A DNA stretch of 64,000 nt from Siphonodentalium dalli (GCA_032622095.1 CP136064.1:276483614-276547613), one strand, 5' to 3'. Counted from the stretch's first letter, positions 9,292 through 18,262 are shown. Translations and numbers: made by a program. The notes: a model not told the origin generated them from the letters alone.

Positions 9292-9674
9292 ATCACTCTC
9301 TTCAATAACTGCAGGCCTTGGTTTTTTCTAACAATATCTTCTTCGCTGGTGGCGTCGTCTGAAACAGGTCTTTTAATTCTCTTAAACATTTTTGTCTTGA
9401 GTTTTGTCAGCAAAAAATATTGCGACTGGCTTCTTTGGAGTTGAAGTGTAAAGTGTAGAATTACACCTGCTTTTATAGCATTCGATGCTATAAAAGCAGG
9501 TGTAATTCTACACTTTACACTTCAACTCCGAAGAAGCCAGTCGCAATATTTTTTGCTGACAAAACTCAAGACAAAAATGTTTAAGAGAATTAAAAGACCT
9601 GTTTCAGACGACGCCACCAGCGAAGAAGATATTGTTAGAAAAAGACCAAGGCCTGCAGTTATTGAAGAGAGCGA
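9291..9674. repeat. Near-perfect palindrome (arms ~190 bp, 3-bp centre)
   Basis: The left arm (9291-9481) and right arm (9485-9674) are inverted copies around a TCG centre at 9482-9484. By eye they differ by two substitutions and one single-base deletion. Each arm holds a TATA box, a ~57-base leader, an ATG and the first 22 codons of a protein (MFKRIKRPV...). The palindrome could be two element termini joined head to head, or a duplicated bidirectional promoter. It does not start with the AG dinucleotide common to Polinton ends, so its identity as a TIR junction is uncertain. Confidence 0.9.
9438..9528. promoter_or_regulatory. Bidirectional TATA promoter at the palindrome centre
   Basis: TATAAAAGCAGG occurs at 9489-9500 on the plus strand and, as its mirror image, on the minus strand. 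The two TATA boxes are about 11 bases apart, back to back. Start sites would be expected near 9520 (plus) and 9446 (minus), giving leaders of about 60 bases to the ATGs at 9577 and 9389. The two genes served would be the zinc-knuckle gene and polB. This is inferred from sequence only. Confidence 0.65.
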
Positions 9675-10053
9675 TATTGAGCTACATAAAGAAGATTCAA
9701 AAAAATCTACACAACCACAGACTAGAAAAATTCAAGATAATCTTGTCGAATTGAGACAGATCTCTACCGATTTGTTTAAACTTTGTAACAAAATGCAATG
9801 GCAAGAGAAACAAGAGAAAAACAAAGCTGATAAAAATTGGAAACCGCCATATGGTTACTGTTACAAATGTGGACAAGACACCCATTGGTCCTTCCATTGT
9901 AAAGTAGATTTCGGCGACAAAAAAAATGTGAAAACTATACAAAAGTCTACAAGCAGTAACAATACAAGAACAAATGCAGATATCAAAACTGAAGAGATGT
10001 CTACAACATCAGATTTTTCCAAACAAGACCGACCTGTTGATCATACGAATTGA
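9577..10053 (+). CDS. Zinc-knuckle protein sharing its N-terminus with the polB leader
   Basis: The frame from ATG 9577 gives 158 residues. Residues 1-22 are identical to the frame at the mirror position on the minus strand. A charged linker follows. A retroviral-type CCHC knuckle (CYKCGQDTHWSFHC; Cys95, Cys98, His103, Cys108) suggests single-stranded nucleic acid binding. The tail is Ser/Thr/Lys-rich. TGA ends it at 10053, while another frame continues with a very basic tail (SKKTSKKKKLRPF) to 10177, so a late frameshift may have shortened the protein. An AATAAA lies at 10192. No relative is recognised beyond the knuckle. Confidence 0.6.
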   Translation: MFKRIKRPVSDDATSEEDIVRKRPRPAVIEESDIELHKEDSKKSTQPQTRKIQDNLVELRQISTDLFKLCNKMQWQEKQEKNKADKNWKPPYGYCYKCGQDTHWSFHCKVDFGDKKNVKTIQKSTSSNNTRTNADIKTEEMSTTSDFSKQDRPVDHTN

Positions 10054-10265
10054 TTCACAGAACAAATCTGAAGATAAACATCCAGAAATTGAAAATTCCA
10101 AGAAAACTTCCAAGAAAAAGAAGCTGAGACCATTCTACATTCCAAAAACAGATAAACGAATCAACACAAACAATTGAAAATTATGTTGTGTGAATAAATT
10201 ATGAATTGAACAATCGTGTTTTGTTTTTTCAGCTATGAAAGAGTAACCTTTTGGGAAATGTGGGT

Positions 10266-10281
10266 GGCCCTGAAAAGGGCC
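10266..10281 (-). terminator. Histone-type 3' stem-loop
   Basis: Read on the minus strand this is GGCCCTTTTCAGGGCC, a 6-bp stem with a TTTC loop, preceded by AAAAC and followed by ACCCA. It fits the metazoan histone mRNA 3' consensus GGYYCTTYTCAGRRCC. It starts 19 bases after the stop of the minus-strand gene at 10301-10654. A purine-rich stretch (CCCAAAAGG), a possible U7-binding element, follows. Confidence 0.85.
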
Positions 10282-10300
10282 GTTTTCTCTTTTCCAGGAT

Positions 10301-10654
10301 TCATAAGAATTCTGACAAATCAGGATATATCCCGTTGGGATTAATTGTCACAGACCAAATAGGATTTGATCTGTGCGCTGCACCAGCCTGAGCAAAGCTG
10401 TCATTCGCTGCATTGCACAGATCTTTCTTCTTGATCTGTGACAAGATCTCCACGAGATCAAGATTGCTTGATTCTTGAACATCACATACTTTAGGCAATG
10501 GTCGTTGGCGAGCCAAAAAATCTCTTATTATCTGCTTCTGAACCCTACTTTGTTTAGGAGAATCCTGCCATTTCCTATATCTTCTTATTTCCGTCTCCTC
10601 TGACGAATCTCTCTTCCTCCACAATTTCTTGCGAAATTTCTTTAAAGACGGCAT
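10301..10654 (-). CDS. Unknown basic protein, histone-type 3' end (module 1, minus gene)
   Basis: A 117-residue frame starts at ATG 10654. The N-terminus is strongly basic (KKFRKKLWRKR) and could be a nuclear localisation or nucleic-acid-binding segment. The middle is charged and helical (QSRVQKQIIRDFLARQRPLP), and the C-terminal third is neutral. It is not a histone: I see no histone fold. The leader is short, with a CATTC motif directly upstream of the ATG and a TATACAAAT box about 31 bases before it. The gene is divergent from the one at 11268-11486. Confidence 0.5.
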   Translation of the reverse strand: MPSLKKFRKKLWRKRDSSEETEIRRYRKWQDSPKQSRVQKQIIRDFLARQRPLPKVCDVQESSNLDLVEILSQIKKKDLCNAANDSFAQAGAAHRSNPIWSVTINPNGIYPDLSEFL

Positions 10655-11267
10655 AATGAATGAAGTTCACTGAAAAAGTGAAAATATTTGTATACATTTG
10701 ACACGGGCGACAATGAAATCACATGTCGCATTGGCGTTAAAATTGACAAATATTTCCTGACGTTGTGTTTTTTCAGAGACGGATCAACATGCATATTTTT
10801 CTTGATCATTATTGTATAGAGATCAAACAAATGTTTTTAATTTCGTTAGATCATTATCTATTATTTGGTACACATGATTGATATATTTATTGCCTCGTTA
10901 GGAAAATATGGAATGTTTTTCTAGTTTTTGTTTTTGGAATTGTACATATTTTATACATAAAAACTGAACACAAGAAACATACTGAACATTTTTCTTGATC
11001 ATTGCATTTGATAACTTTACTTGGTCATCGTTTATGAACGAAGATGAATTCATATATTAAAACATCTTAATTAATTGCATATACTATCATGAATTTAATC
11101 TATAACATATCGAAATGGTGAAACTAACAGATAATGCACTGAAAAGAAACACAACGTCAGGAAACATTTGTCATTTTTAACGTCAAAGCATTATGTGCTT
11201 TCTCTACCGTCCGCGCAATCGTGATACAAGTTCAAGACGGATCTTCCGACTTATTCTGCATTCAAAG
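10655..11267. promoter_or_regulatory. Divergent promoter of module 1
   Basis: Both ends of this 613-bp spacer carry inverted copies of one ~65-bp core: CTGAAAARAAACACAACGTC followed by AGGAAAYATTTGTCA and a TTTTAACG block. One copy lies at about 10701-10776 (facing left) and one at about 11138-11200 (facing right). ACGTCA is a CRE/ATF-type site. Towards each gene come a TATA-like element (near 10690, and weaker at 11223) and a CATTC motif next to the ATG. The AT-rich centre has no other visible signal. Confidence 0.65.
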
Positions 11268-11486
11268 ATGACTGCAATCCCCGAACCCTTGATGGCGATA
11301 CTGAGAGGAACTATGGGGATAACACCGCAGATAATGTGGGACAGGTACGCAAGAGAAGTGACCGCCCGTTCAAAGCTGATCATGCAAAAAAGAACAGCAA
11401 CCATACCAACCGAGTCTAGCTGTCCTATTTTATCTGAGGCGGGGGAACAAAAGCAAATTTCTCACTCTGAGAAAAATGGGGAGTGA
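11268..11486 (+). CDS. Unknown small protein, histone-type 3' end (module 1, plus gene)
   Basis: The start at ATG 11268 is chosen because the ~20 bases before it and the first codons (MTA) are shared with the plus gene of module 2. It gives 72 residues. The first ~35 are moderately hydrophobic and possibly helical (LMAILRGTMGITPQIMWDRY). The rest is polar and charged with no motif. It could be a truncated relative of the module 2 protein, but similarity beyond the first residues is weak. Two histone-type stem-loops follow the stop within 65 bases. Confidence 0.45.
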   Translation: MTAIPEPLMAILRGTMGITPQIMWDRYAREVTARSKLIMQKRTATIPTESSCPILSEAGEQKQISHSEKNGE

Positions 11487-11506
11487 ATTTTGATGTCGTA
11501 CAAAAC

Positions 11507-11522
11507 GGCCCTTTTCAGGGCC
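11507..11522 (+). terminator. Histone-type 3' stem-loop, first of two
   Basis: GGCCCTTTTCAGGGCC, preceded by AAAAC, starts 20 bases after the stop at 11486. It matches the replication-dependent histone 3' consensus in stem, loop and flanks. Confidence 0.85.
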
Positions 11523-11533
11523 AAAACAAAAAC

Positions 11534-11549
11534 GGTCCTTTTCAGGACC
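11534..11549 (+). terminator. Histone-type 3' stem-loop, second, with compensated base pair
   Basis: GGTCCTTTTCAGGACC lies 11 bases after the first stem-loop. Relative to the others, one stem C has become T and its partner G has become A, so pairing is kept. The loop is unchanged. It is followed by AACCAA and a purine-rich run (AAAAAGAAAAAC) that could pair with U7-type RNA. Confidence 0.8.
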
Positions 11550-11758
11550 AACCAATTTTTTCAAAAAGAAAAACTTTTAGCATTGCTTAAGAACTAATAA
11601 TGTTCCTTGTACCCTATGTTTCGTTTTGAAAAAATCACGCCACGAATAATTTCAAACAAAATATACTTGCAAATATTTGTTGTTGAATAAATTAAGAATT
11701 AAACAATCGTGTTTTGTTTTTTCAGCTATGAAAGCGTAACCTTTTGGGAAATGTGTGT

Positions 11759-11774
11759 GGCCCTGAAAAGGGCC
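11759..11774 (-). terminator. Histone-type 3' stem-loop of module 2 minus gene
   Basis: On the minus strand this reads GGCCCTTTTCAGGGCC, starting 12 bases after the stop of the gene at 11787-12284. The ~100 bases beyond it (11672-11758) are nearly the same as 10191-10265, including an AATAAA on the plus strand. The two modules therefore share their 3' flanks. Confidence 0.85.
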
Positions 11775-11786
11775 GTTTTAAATTTA

Positions 11787-12284
11787 TCATCTGACTTTAA
11801 CACCGTTTTGTGTTTTTCTTATATCTTGACATATCTTTCCCATGAGAACCGAGAGCTTTTGCGAATTCATCACTTTTCTCTGTATCTCTAGATTCTTTAC
11901 AAGGAAGATGAAATCTGACTTTTGTCTCAGTAGAAGCTTCATGATACTCTTAGGTTGTTTTTCTTTCGTCGCCGATGATTTATCTTTTTTGATCTGTTTC
12001 TGCTCTTTCGATCTCTGAACATCATGAACCCTGATTGGGATATCTATCTGTTCTGCAAAGAAACGAAGATTCACTTTCACTTCTTGATGCGTTACTTGCG
12101 TTTTCACGTCAATATCCCTGCGAAGACATCTCAGTTCATCTAAGATCGCTTTTAAAATGAGTGTATCACCACCTATAGTCATTGTCGTATTAGCTTGGAC
12201 TGTTGACTGTGGCGCAGCATATATATTCTGTGCAATAGGATCACTGTATATCTCGCTCTGAAGAAATTCTGTTAACGGATCCAT
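11787..12284 (-). CDS. Unknown protein, histone-type 3' end (module 2, minus gene)
   Basis: The start at ATG 12284 (MDPLTEFL) is preferred over an earlier Met at 12317, which falls near the predicted cap site. It gives 165 residues. The first 40 are acidic to neutral, and residues ~45-75 may form a coiled coil (ILDELRCLRRDIDVKTQV). The C-terminal 80 are very basic (SKEQKQIKKDKSSATKEKQPK). No known domain and no histone fold are visible. The TATACAAAT box and promoter core match those of the minus gene in module 1, although the two proteins do not resemble each other. Confidence 0.5.
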   Translation of the reverse strand: MDPLTEFLQSEIYSDPIAQNIYAAPQSTVQANTTMTIGGDTLILKAILDELRCLRRDIDVKTQVTHQEVKVNLRFFAEQIDIPIRVHDVQRSKEQKQIKKDKSSATKEKQPKSIMKLLLRQKSDFIFLVKNLEIQRKVMNSQKLSVLMGKICQDIRKTQNGVKVR

Positions 12285-13189
12285 CTCTTGATAGCAATGC
12301 AATGTAAGGTTGATCAAATTCGAAAATATTTGTATACATTTGACACGGGCGACAATGAAATCACATGTCGCGTTGGCGTTAAAATTGACAAATATTTCCT
12401 GACGTTGTGTTTTTTCAGAGACGGATCAACATGCATATTTTTCTTGATCATTATTGTATAGCGATCAAACAAATGTTTTTAATTTCGTTAGATCATTATC
12501 TATTATTTGGTACACATGATTGATATATTTATTACCTCGTTAGGAAAATATGGAATGTTTTTCTAGTTTTTGTTTTTGGAATTGTACATATTTTATACAT
12601 AAAACTGAACACAAGATTGTTACACGGGCGTCAATGAAAACACAACGCATTGAACTTAAAAATTGACAAGTATTTCCTCAAGTTGTGTTTTTTCAGAGAC
12701 GGATCAACATGCATATTTTTCTTGATCATTATTGTATAGCGATCAAACAAATGTTTTTAATTTCGTTAGATCATTATCTATTATTTGGTACACATGATTT
12801 GATATATTTGTTACCTCGTTAGGAAAATATGGGGTGTTTTTCTAGTTTTTGTTTTTGGAATTGTACATATTTTATACATAAAACTGAACACAAGAAACAT
12901 ACTGAACATTTTTCTTGATCATTGCATTTGATAACTTTACTTGGTCATCGTTTATGAACGAAGATGAATTCATATATTAAAACATCTTAATTAATTGCAT
13001 ATACTATCATGAATTTAATCTATAACATATCGAAATGGTGAAACTAACTGATAATGCACTGAAAAGAAACACAACGTCAGGAAACATTTGTCATTTTTAA
13101 CGTCAAAGCATTATGTGCTTTCTCTACCGCCCGCACAATCGTGATATATGTTCAAGCACGGCAGCGAACAATTCATTCTGCATTCAAAG
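12285..13189. promoter_or_regulatory. Divergent promoter of module 2, with an internal duplication
   Basis: This spacer is homologous to 10655-11267 but longer. The left-facing core plus ~200 bases of AT-rich sequence is tandemly duplicated with a period of about 279 bp (about 12340-12615 and 12616-12895). The right-facing core is at about 13058-13120. TATACAAAT lies near 12331 for the minus gene, and TATATG near 13145, with CATTC motifs about 28 bases later, for the plus gene. Confidence 0.65.
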
Positions 13190-13591
13190 ATGACTGCTGT
13201 AAACATAACCGATCTTGACGAGATAATGGTCCGTGGGGTATACTGTAAAGCAGTGTACGGCGAAGAAATATCTCTATTTTGGAGGGCACTCAGCATTGGG
13301 ATTTACGGGATGACCGATGGGTGGATGGTTCTGAGAGATGCGGTAGTTGACCTGTACTACACAGAGAGGGACGAACTTGGTGCGTCGGCACAAGACTTAC
13401 GACACTCACCACTTTTGGCCGAATCAAGATTGATGGTTGAATTAGCGGCGACTGTTATACAGCGACCTATCGTCATGTTTGATGCTACCAAAGGCAGCTA
13501 CAAATCAACACCAAGATTCAAGTCATCAATACCTCTAGTGTGGATCCCCACGTTTGCCACGAGCATTATTGTGAATGCGAAATATGGATGA
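13190..13591 (+). CDS. OTU/vertnin-like domain protein, histone-type 3' end (module 2, plus gene)
   Basis: The start at ATG 13190 gives 133 residues. The segment SLFWRALSIGIYGM...LRDAVVDLYY, followed ~45 residues later by VELAATVIQRPIVMFDA, resembles the core of OTU-type domains as in vertnin-like proteins of invertebrates and their mobile elements. The usual D-G-x-C before LFRA is replaced by E-E-I-S, so the catalytic cysteine appears absent and protease activity is unlikely. An OTU-like fold would suggest ubiquitin-related binding. This is a by-eye match only. The stem-loop lies 81 bases after the stop. Confidence 0.5.
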   Translation: MTAVNITDLDEIMVRGVYCKAVYGEEISLFWRALSIGIYGMTDGWMVLRDAVVDLYYTERDELGASAQDLRHSPLLAESRLMVELAATVIQRPIVMFDATKGSYKSTPRFKSSIPLVWIPTFATSIIVNAKYG

Positions 13592-13672
13592 GGAGAGGAG
13601 ACAAATCAATTGAAGTTTTGGCGAACAAAGAAGTTCAATGTGGCGGATTCTAAACTATAACAAAAATAAAAC

Positions 13673-13688
13673 GGCCCTTTTCAGGGCC
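13673..13688 (+). terminator. Histone-type 3' stem-loop of module 2 plus gene
   Basis: ATAAAAC, then GGCCCTTTTCAGGGCC, then ACCAACTG: stem, loop and the ACCA flank all fit the histone 3' consensus. GAAAAGA lies about 10 bases downstream, where the histone downstream element would be. Confidence 0.87.
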
Positions 13689-13829
13689 ACCAACTGATCG
13701 AAAAGATACTCTTGATAGCTAATTGATATTTTCCAAAGTGAGATTTTCCTTTTGAAAAAAATAATTCTAAGTCCATTTTCATTTTTTCGATCAGAAATGT
13801 CACATCAATGACAGGAACATCTATCCGCA

Positions 13830-14085
13830 GGGGGAAACTATGGCCCAGTACCCCCCAGTGGGGGACACTATGGCCCAGTACCCCCCAGTGGGGGACACTA
13901 TGGCCCAGTACCCCCCAGTGGGGGACACTATGACCCAGTACCCCCAGTGGGGGACACTATGGCCCAGTACCCCCCAGTGGGGACACTATGGCCAAGTACC
14001 CCCCAGACATGGACACTATGGCCCAGTGGGCCATAGTGTCCATGTCTGGGGGGTTCTGGGGGGGTACTGGGCCATAGTGTCCCCC
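13830..14085. repeat. 30-bp minisatellite ending in a 26-bp-arm palindrome
   Basis: About six head-to-tail copies of a 30-bp unit (GGGGGACACTATGGCCCAGT plus ACCCCCCAGT) run from 13830 to ~14005. At 13999-14053 a perfect palindrome with 26-bp arms and an AGT loop reverses the unit. One inverted unit then follows to 14085. The open frame across it is a repeat artefact. Confidence 0.9.
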
Positions 14086-14899
14086 ATTACTACTTATCAG
14101 TTTGTTGACAATCTCCCGATAGAACAACAAACTGCACTTTTCTTAGGTCATTTACCACGGTCCATGTTAGTCAGATACCTGTAACACATGTACTGCGATT
14201 TTTCATCCAAGCAACAAAAATCTTCTGGTATGAATGGAGTTTGTTTCTGGAAACTCCTTCAAAAATGATATTCTATCGAAGTTAATTATCCCCCTTGTAA
14301 TTGTTAACGCACTATTACTTCAAATTTTGTGCAGAATAATGCAACATGTGCTCGATGGCGCTGTACTCTGCTCTCTTGGAGTACATCCTTTAGTGTAAAT
14401 ATGTTGTTTAGTTAATATAAGAATTGAATGGTGTTGTCTTGGAGCTTTCTAACACGATAATACAAATATGAGTCTATACAGCTAATTCAGTCCGTGCGGG
14501 TAGGGGGTTTGTGGCCGCCACTAAATGAGTGGGTTTCAGTTTTGTTCGTATTTGCGAGTCATGTGGATATATGTGTGTATGTGAGAGTTTGTACATGCGT
14601 GCGTGTGTGTATGTGTATGTGCTGACAGTGTGTGGTTTTCCGTAGTCTTGTACATAATGTTCATTAATCTGTGAGCGAATTGGTGTGACTGTGCTCGAAT
14701 GTGGTTTTGTGTTTGTATGGCGCGAATGTATACATGTGCGGTGATGAATGACTGCTTTAGTATATATTTCTATATCTTTGTTCTCCAACATTTATTTTTT
14801 TGGGTTATGGTATGTTCATGTTTTGCTTATGTTTCTTTAATTTGTTTCAATGTATTCTTGTAATGATCTTCTATCAAGGAGGAATTAAAGATATATTAT
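14086..14899. other. No gene seen; GT-rich low-complexity stretch
   Basis: No supported gene. 14510-14770 is rich in TGTGTRTATG-type alternating purine-pyrimidine sequence. The minus-strand open frame there (14474-14791) is compositionally driven. Confidence 0.5.
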
Positions 14900-14969
14900 C
14901 TAATTGCGCTTTAGCCCAATAAATGAAGACTTTAAACAATAAGAGCTAATTGGACTTAAGCGCAATTAG
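14900..14969. repeat. Small inverted repeat with 12-bp ends CTAATTGCGCTT
   Basis: CTAATTGCGCTT at 14900-14911 is matched by AAGCGCAATTAG at 14958-14969. The same AAGCGCAAT word recurs at about 14993, 15168 and 15233, so this is a dispersed MITE-like or satellite-like motif. Confidence 0.5.
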
Positions 14970-16379
14970 AAAAAAATCCTCATTGAGCCTAAGCGCAATT
15001 AGCCACATCACTTAAGCTCCTGAAATTCAAATGGTGTAAGTTCACAGTACAATGTGTGGAGTTTATTGGTGACATGATTGTCCTCACGTAGGCCTATTCG
15101 GATTATCACATAAATTTCTACTATTCGCAGATAAGATAATTTAATAAGTAAAATTTAACTGCATTTAAGCGCAATATGTAATCCCTAATTGTGCTTTTAA
15201 AAGCTCAATACTGAAAGATCTAATTGCACTTAAGCGCAATGAATTTAATGAACATTTACTTACCAATCGAACAAACCCTAAAATTCCACCGGACATATAT
15301 ATTTGAGTCTCAAATTTGATTGAATTAAGGATTTTGTTTTACTTGCTTTCAACTAAATATGTAAATGAATTACGATAGATTTTGGCATTTTAATATCGCT
15401 TGGAGATCTACATAATATTATTAATCTATTTTCAAATTCTAGAAAGGAATTTTCCAAGTATCATGCACAGTTAGGCGCTTTGGGCCATAAAGCGCTATAT
15501 AAATATTATTTACTATAGCTGGTGCATGTGTCCGACTTCTCCGAGTTATTTAGGGATTTCTTTGTGATCGACTTAGGAGAAGGAAACAAACTATTGTTCG
15601 ATCAGTCCAATAACATACCTATACAAGAAAACTAAGATGCATGCATCAGGTCACCCATGAACTATTTATCATAGAATTCTTGTAGCTATTTATTATACAT
15701 TTTGGAATATCTGTATGAATGTATGTGTGTATGAATGTATGTATGTATATGTGTTATAGACTCGAACACTGCTCGACCGATCCGACTCGGATTTGGTATT
15801 TAACGTGTCAACTTGACCTCGCTCATAGGAATGTTTCTGGACCTTGACCGATCCGACTAAAATTTGGTGTGCAGGACTACTTTGATCCCGGGAGCAATAT
15901 AGACCAATTTCACGTGGGACCATGTCCTCGACCGTGCTGATATAGGTATGTTTCTGGACCAATTGAACAATAGTTTGTCCAGACGCTGTATATACCGGGT
16001 ACTGCCCAGATGGAGGCGATCACAAAGAAATCCCCAAATAGCCCGAACGAAGTCGAGTACATCAGCTAGTATTATATATTTCTAGATTTAGTTACAAACT
16101 ATATATCTGTATATTGTACAAAGAAATGTTTGACAAATGTATCTATATCAATATTACCATAGGGGTCATTAAAAATAGATACGACGAAACAAAATTTTGA
16201 AGGGTGCATGTGATTGTGAGGAATAATAGGATCATAGGTAAATTTAATTAATGGACGCTTGTTAATTTTCATTGGACTACATGTATCAGGTAAATGTTTA
16301 TATTTCAAATGATGACAGGAATGCGGATGCAACATGATCTTATTACAGATTATTTCCACATATAATCAGTGACTGCAGG
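14970..16379. other. No gene seen; SINE-tail-like sequence near 15.47 kb
   Basis: No coding feature is supported. GGCGCTTTGGGCCATAAAGC followed by GCTATATAAAT (about 15474-15505) resembles the conserved tail of widespread invertebrate SINE-like repeats. The rest is AT-rich single-copy-looking sequence. Confidence 0.35.
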
Positions 16380-16920
16380 CAGTCTGACAAAATAAAGTTT
16401 CAGTGACACTCTACCCGAAGAGGGGAATAATTTCATCTGTTGCAGTCAATGGAGCGATTATGAATCTGGAAAGCTGAAATTTCTAAGTAATACTAGATAT
16501 CGACATGAAGCGATAACATATAACGTAAATGCAATATGGCCGCTGGCGACCATTTTTTCCTATGAAATTAAAAAAATATTAGATAGCTCTCATATAATAG
16601 ATAAATATCAAGATAAATATGAAGTTTGGTGATGATCGGATGAGTGAGATGGACTGTAGGCTGTGCTAAAGGGTTTAGTAATGCTAATAGTAACACCCAA
16701 AATCGCTGTCAGTGGCATGTTTTTTAACGAAATTCGGAAAAACTACACTATACTCCCATCTTGTTGTTATCCCGAAGATCCATATGAAGTTTATTAACGA
16801 TTGGACAAGTAGCGTATACCAAATTATTGAGTCATGGAAAGAATAAAATCGAAGATGGTCATTGGCGGCCATGTTTTTCATCAAAACTCGGAAAACGTTG
16901 ATGGCTATATAAGATTATAA
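16380..16920. repeat. Dispersed repeat, second copy at 34.20-34.49 kb
   Basis: The segment near 16390-16475 is similar, in inverted orientation, to 34419-34495. Both hold a CGCTCCATTGACTG word and the CCCCTCT / GTGTCA blocks. The GGCCGC-containing blocks near 16540 and 16870 resemble 34240-34300 and 60370-60420. This is a common interspersed repeat with no coding capacity seen. Confidence 0.5.
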
Positions 16921-17898
16921 AAATTATTCTTTGATTACCACATGTGTAACACCTGCCATGCAGATCAAGAGCTCAACTGACCATCCCCAGTGACCTACAT
17001 GTAGTTTATCTCAAAAGCTGCTGACAACTATGTGTCATAATAATGATACTGTCGGTACCTATTTGTTGCAAAACCAATCCTTCTCAAGTTCAATGGATCT
17101 ATTTCAAGTAGTTCACTGTTGTTACACAAGGCATATATGGTTGCTGACTAGTGTTGAAACAATTATTTGACTAATCGACGTCGACTCGATTATTAATCAA
17201 GTCGACGCTGAAATCCGCCAATCGATTAATCTAAGCTAAGCAAATCGGCAAATTTACAGTTTCATGTTCGGTGCTGGGTGGCACCTCTCAGAATGCGTTC
17301 GATTGTTCTCTTATACCGGACAATTCCGATATTCTGATTTTTTTTCTCAGGCTGGTAGAGGTGTATGATCGTGTATAAGGTGTATACTGTTTATACTGTG
17401 TTATATTGTGTTATTTTCTGGAATATGCTATCATGTGACTTATTTCAACTAAAACAAGATACAATTTGTCGTATTTTGGATAAATTCTAGCACATTGTAA
17501 ACTATAGTTAATCTATAGTTTAAAAATAAAAAAGACTACCATTGACAAAAGAGTGTGGGGGATTTTCATGGTTACTTATGATAGCTAAAGTGTAAGTTAA
17601 GATAACAAACAAGGGGAAATGTCAAACATTTGGACATTCAGGACTATTTGTAGGATGATCTAATGCAGCTCATATCTTGACTGTGACATTTGACCATTTT
17701 TGATAAATATTTGTTAGCACAAGTAGCAATATTGGCTGTGGAAATATAAAAATGTACATTTATGGCACGTGAAAATCAAGTTAGGAACGTGCGATATTAT
17801 GCTACCCGGCCGTAAAAGGGTGTAATCGAAATGCCTAATTTTTGCATACCAGTCACAACTAGTTATTTTGCGCTTTAATTGTTAACACCTCTCGTTCA

Positions 17899-18262
17899 AC
17901 CGATTTAGGTTGTCTTTTGTCTATAAAATGATGGGATTGAAAAAATTGTTGTTAAGGGCATTTCCGCCCCGATAACTTTGAGACATGTATATTCGATGGA
18001 TATGTAGTTTCATCATTGTGTGGTTTTTTTTCAATCCCGAAATTTGTACTCAATTTCGATCTATACACCAGATTTCTCGATGTTTTAATGACATTTGACC
18101 AGTTATCTCCTTTTTTGCTGCATCATATACATAACAAAATGCAAAACCAGAAAAGTTGATTTTTGTAAGACTGCTGTGGATGTTTCGACAGCACAATGAT
18201 GAAACTATATATCGACAGAATATTTTATTTTTACAGAAAAAAGACAACCTAAATCGGTGACA
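17899..18262. repeat. MITE-like inverted repeat
   Basis: ACCGATTTAGGTTGTCTTTT at ~17899-17918 pairs with its reverse complement at ~18239-18258. An inner block (GTAGTTTCATCATTGTG) pairs with CACAATGATGAAACTA at 18193-18208. There is no ORF of note. Target duplications were not identified. Confidence 0.5.

Noticed and set aside
9135-9389. A separate minus-strand gene starting in the left palindrome arm
   Set aside because: After 22 codons identical to the right-arm gene it enters an unrelated frame over polB. It is the shadow of a one-base deletion.
10301-13591. A true histone gene cluster, given the stem-loops and divergent pairs
   Set aside because: None of the four proteins has a histone fold or histone-like tail sequence. 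Only the expression signals are histone-like.
13840-14184. Repeat protein on the plus strand
   Set aside because: Entirely coded by the 30-bp minisatellite and its palindrome.
14474-14791. Minus-strand protein rich in His and Thr
   Set aside because: Driven by GT-rich low-complexity DNA, with no conserved feature.
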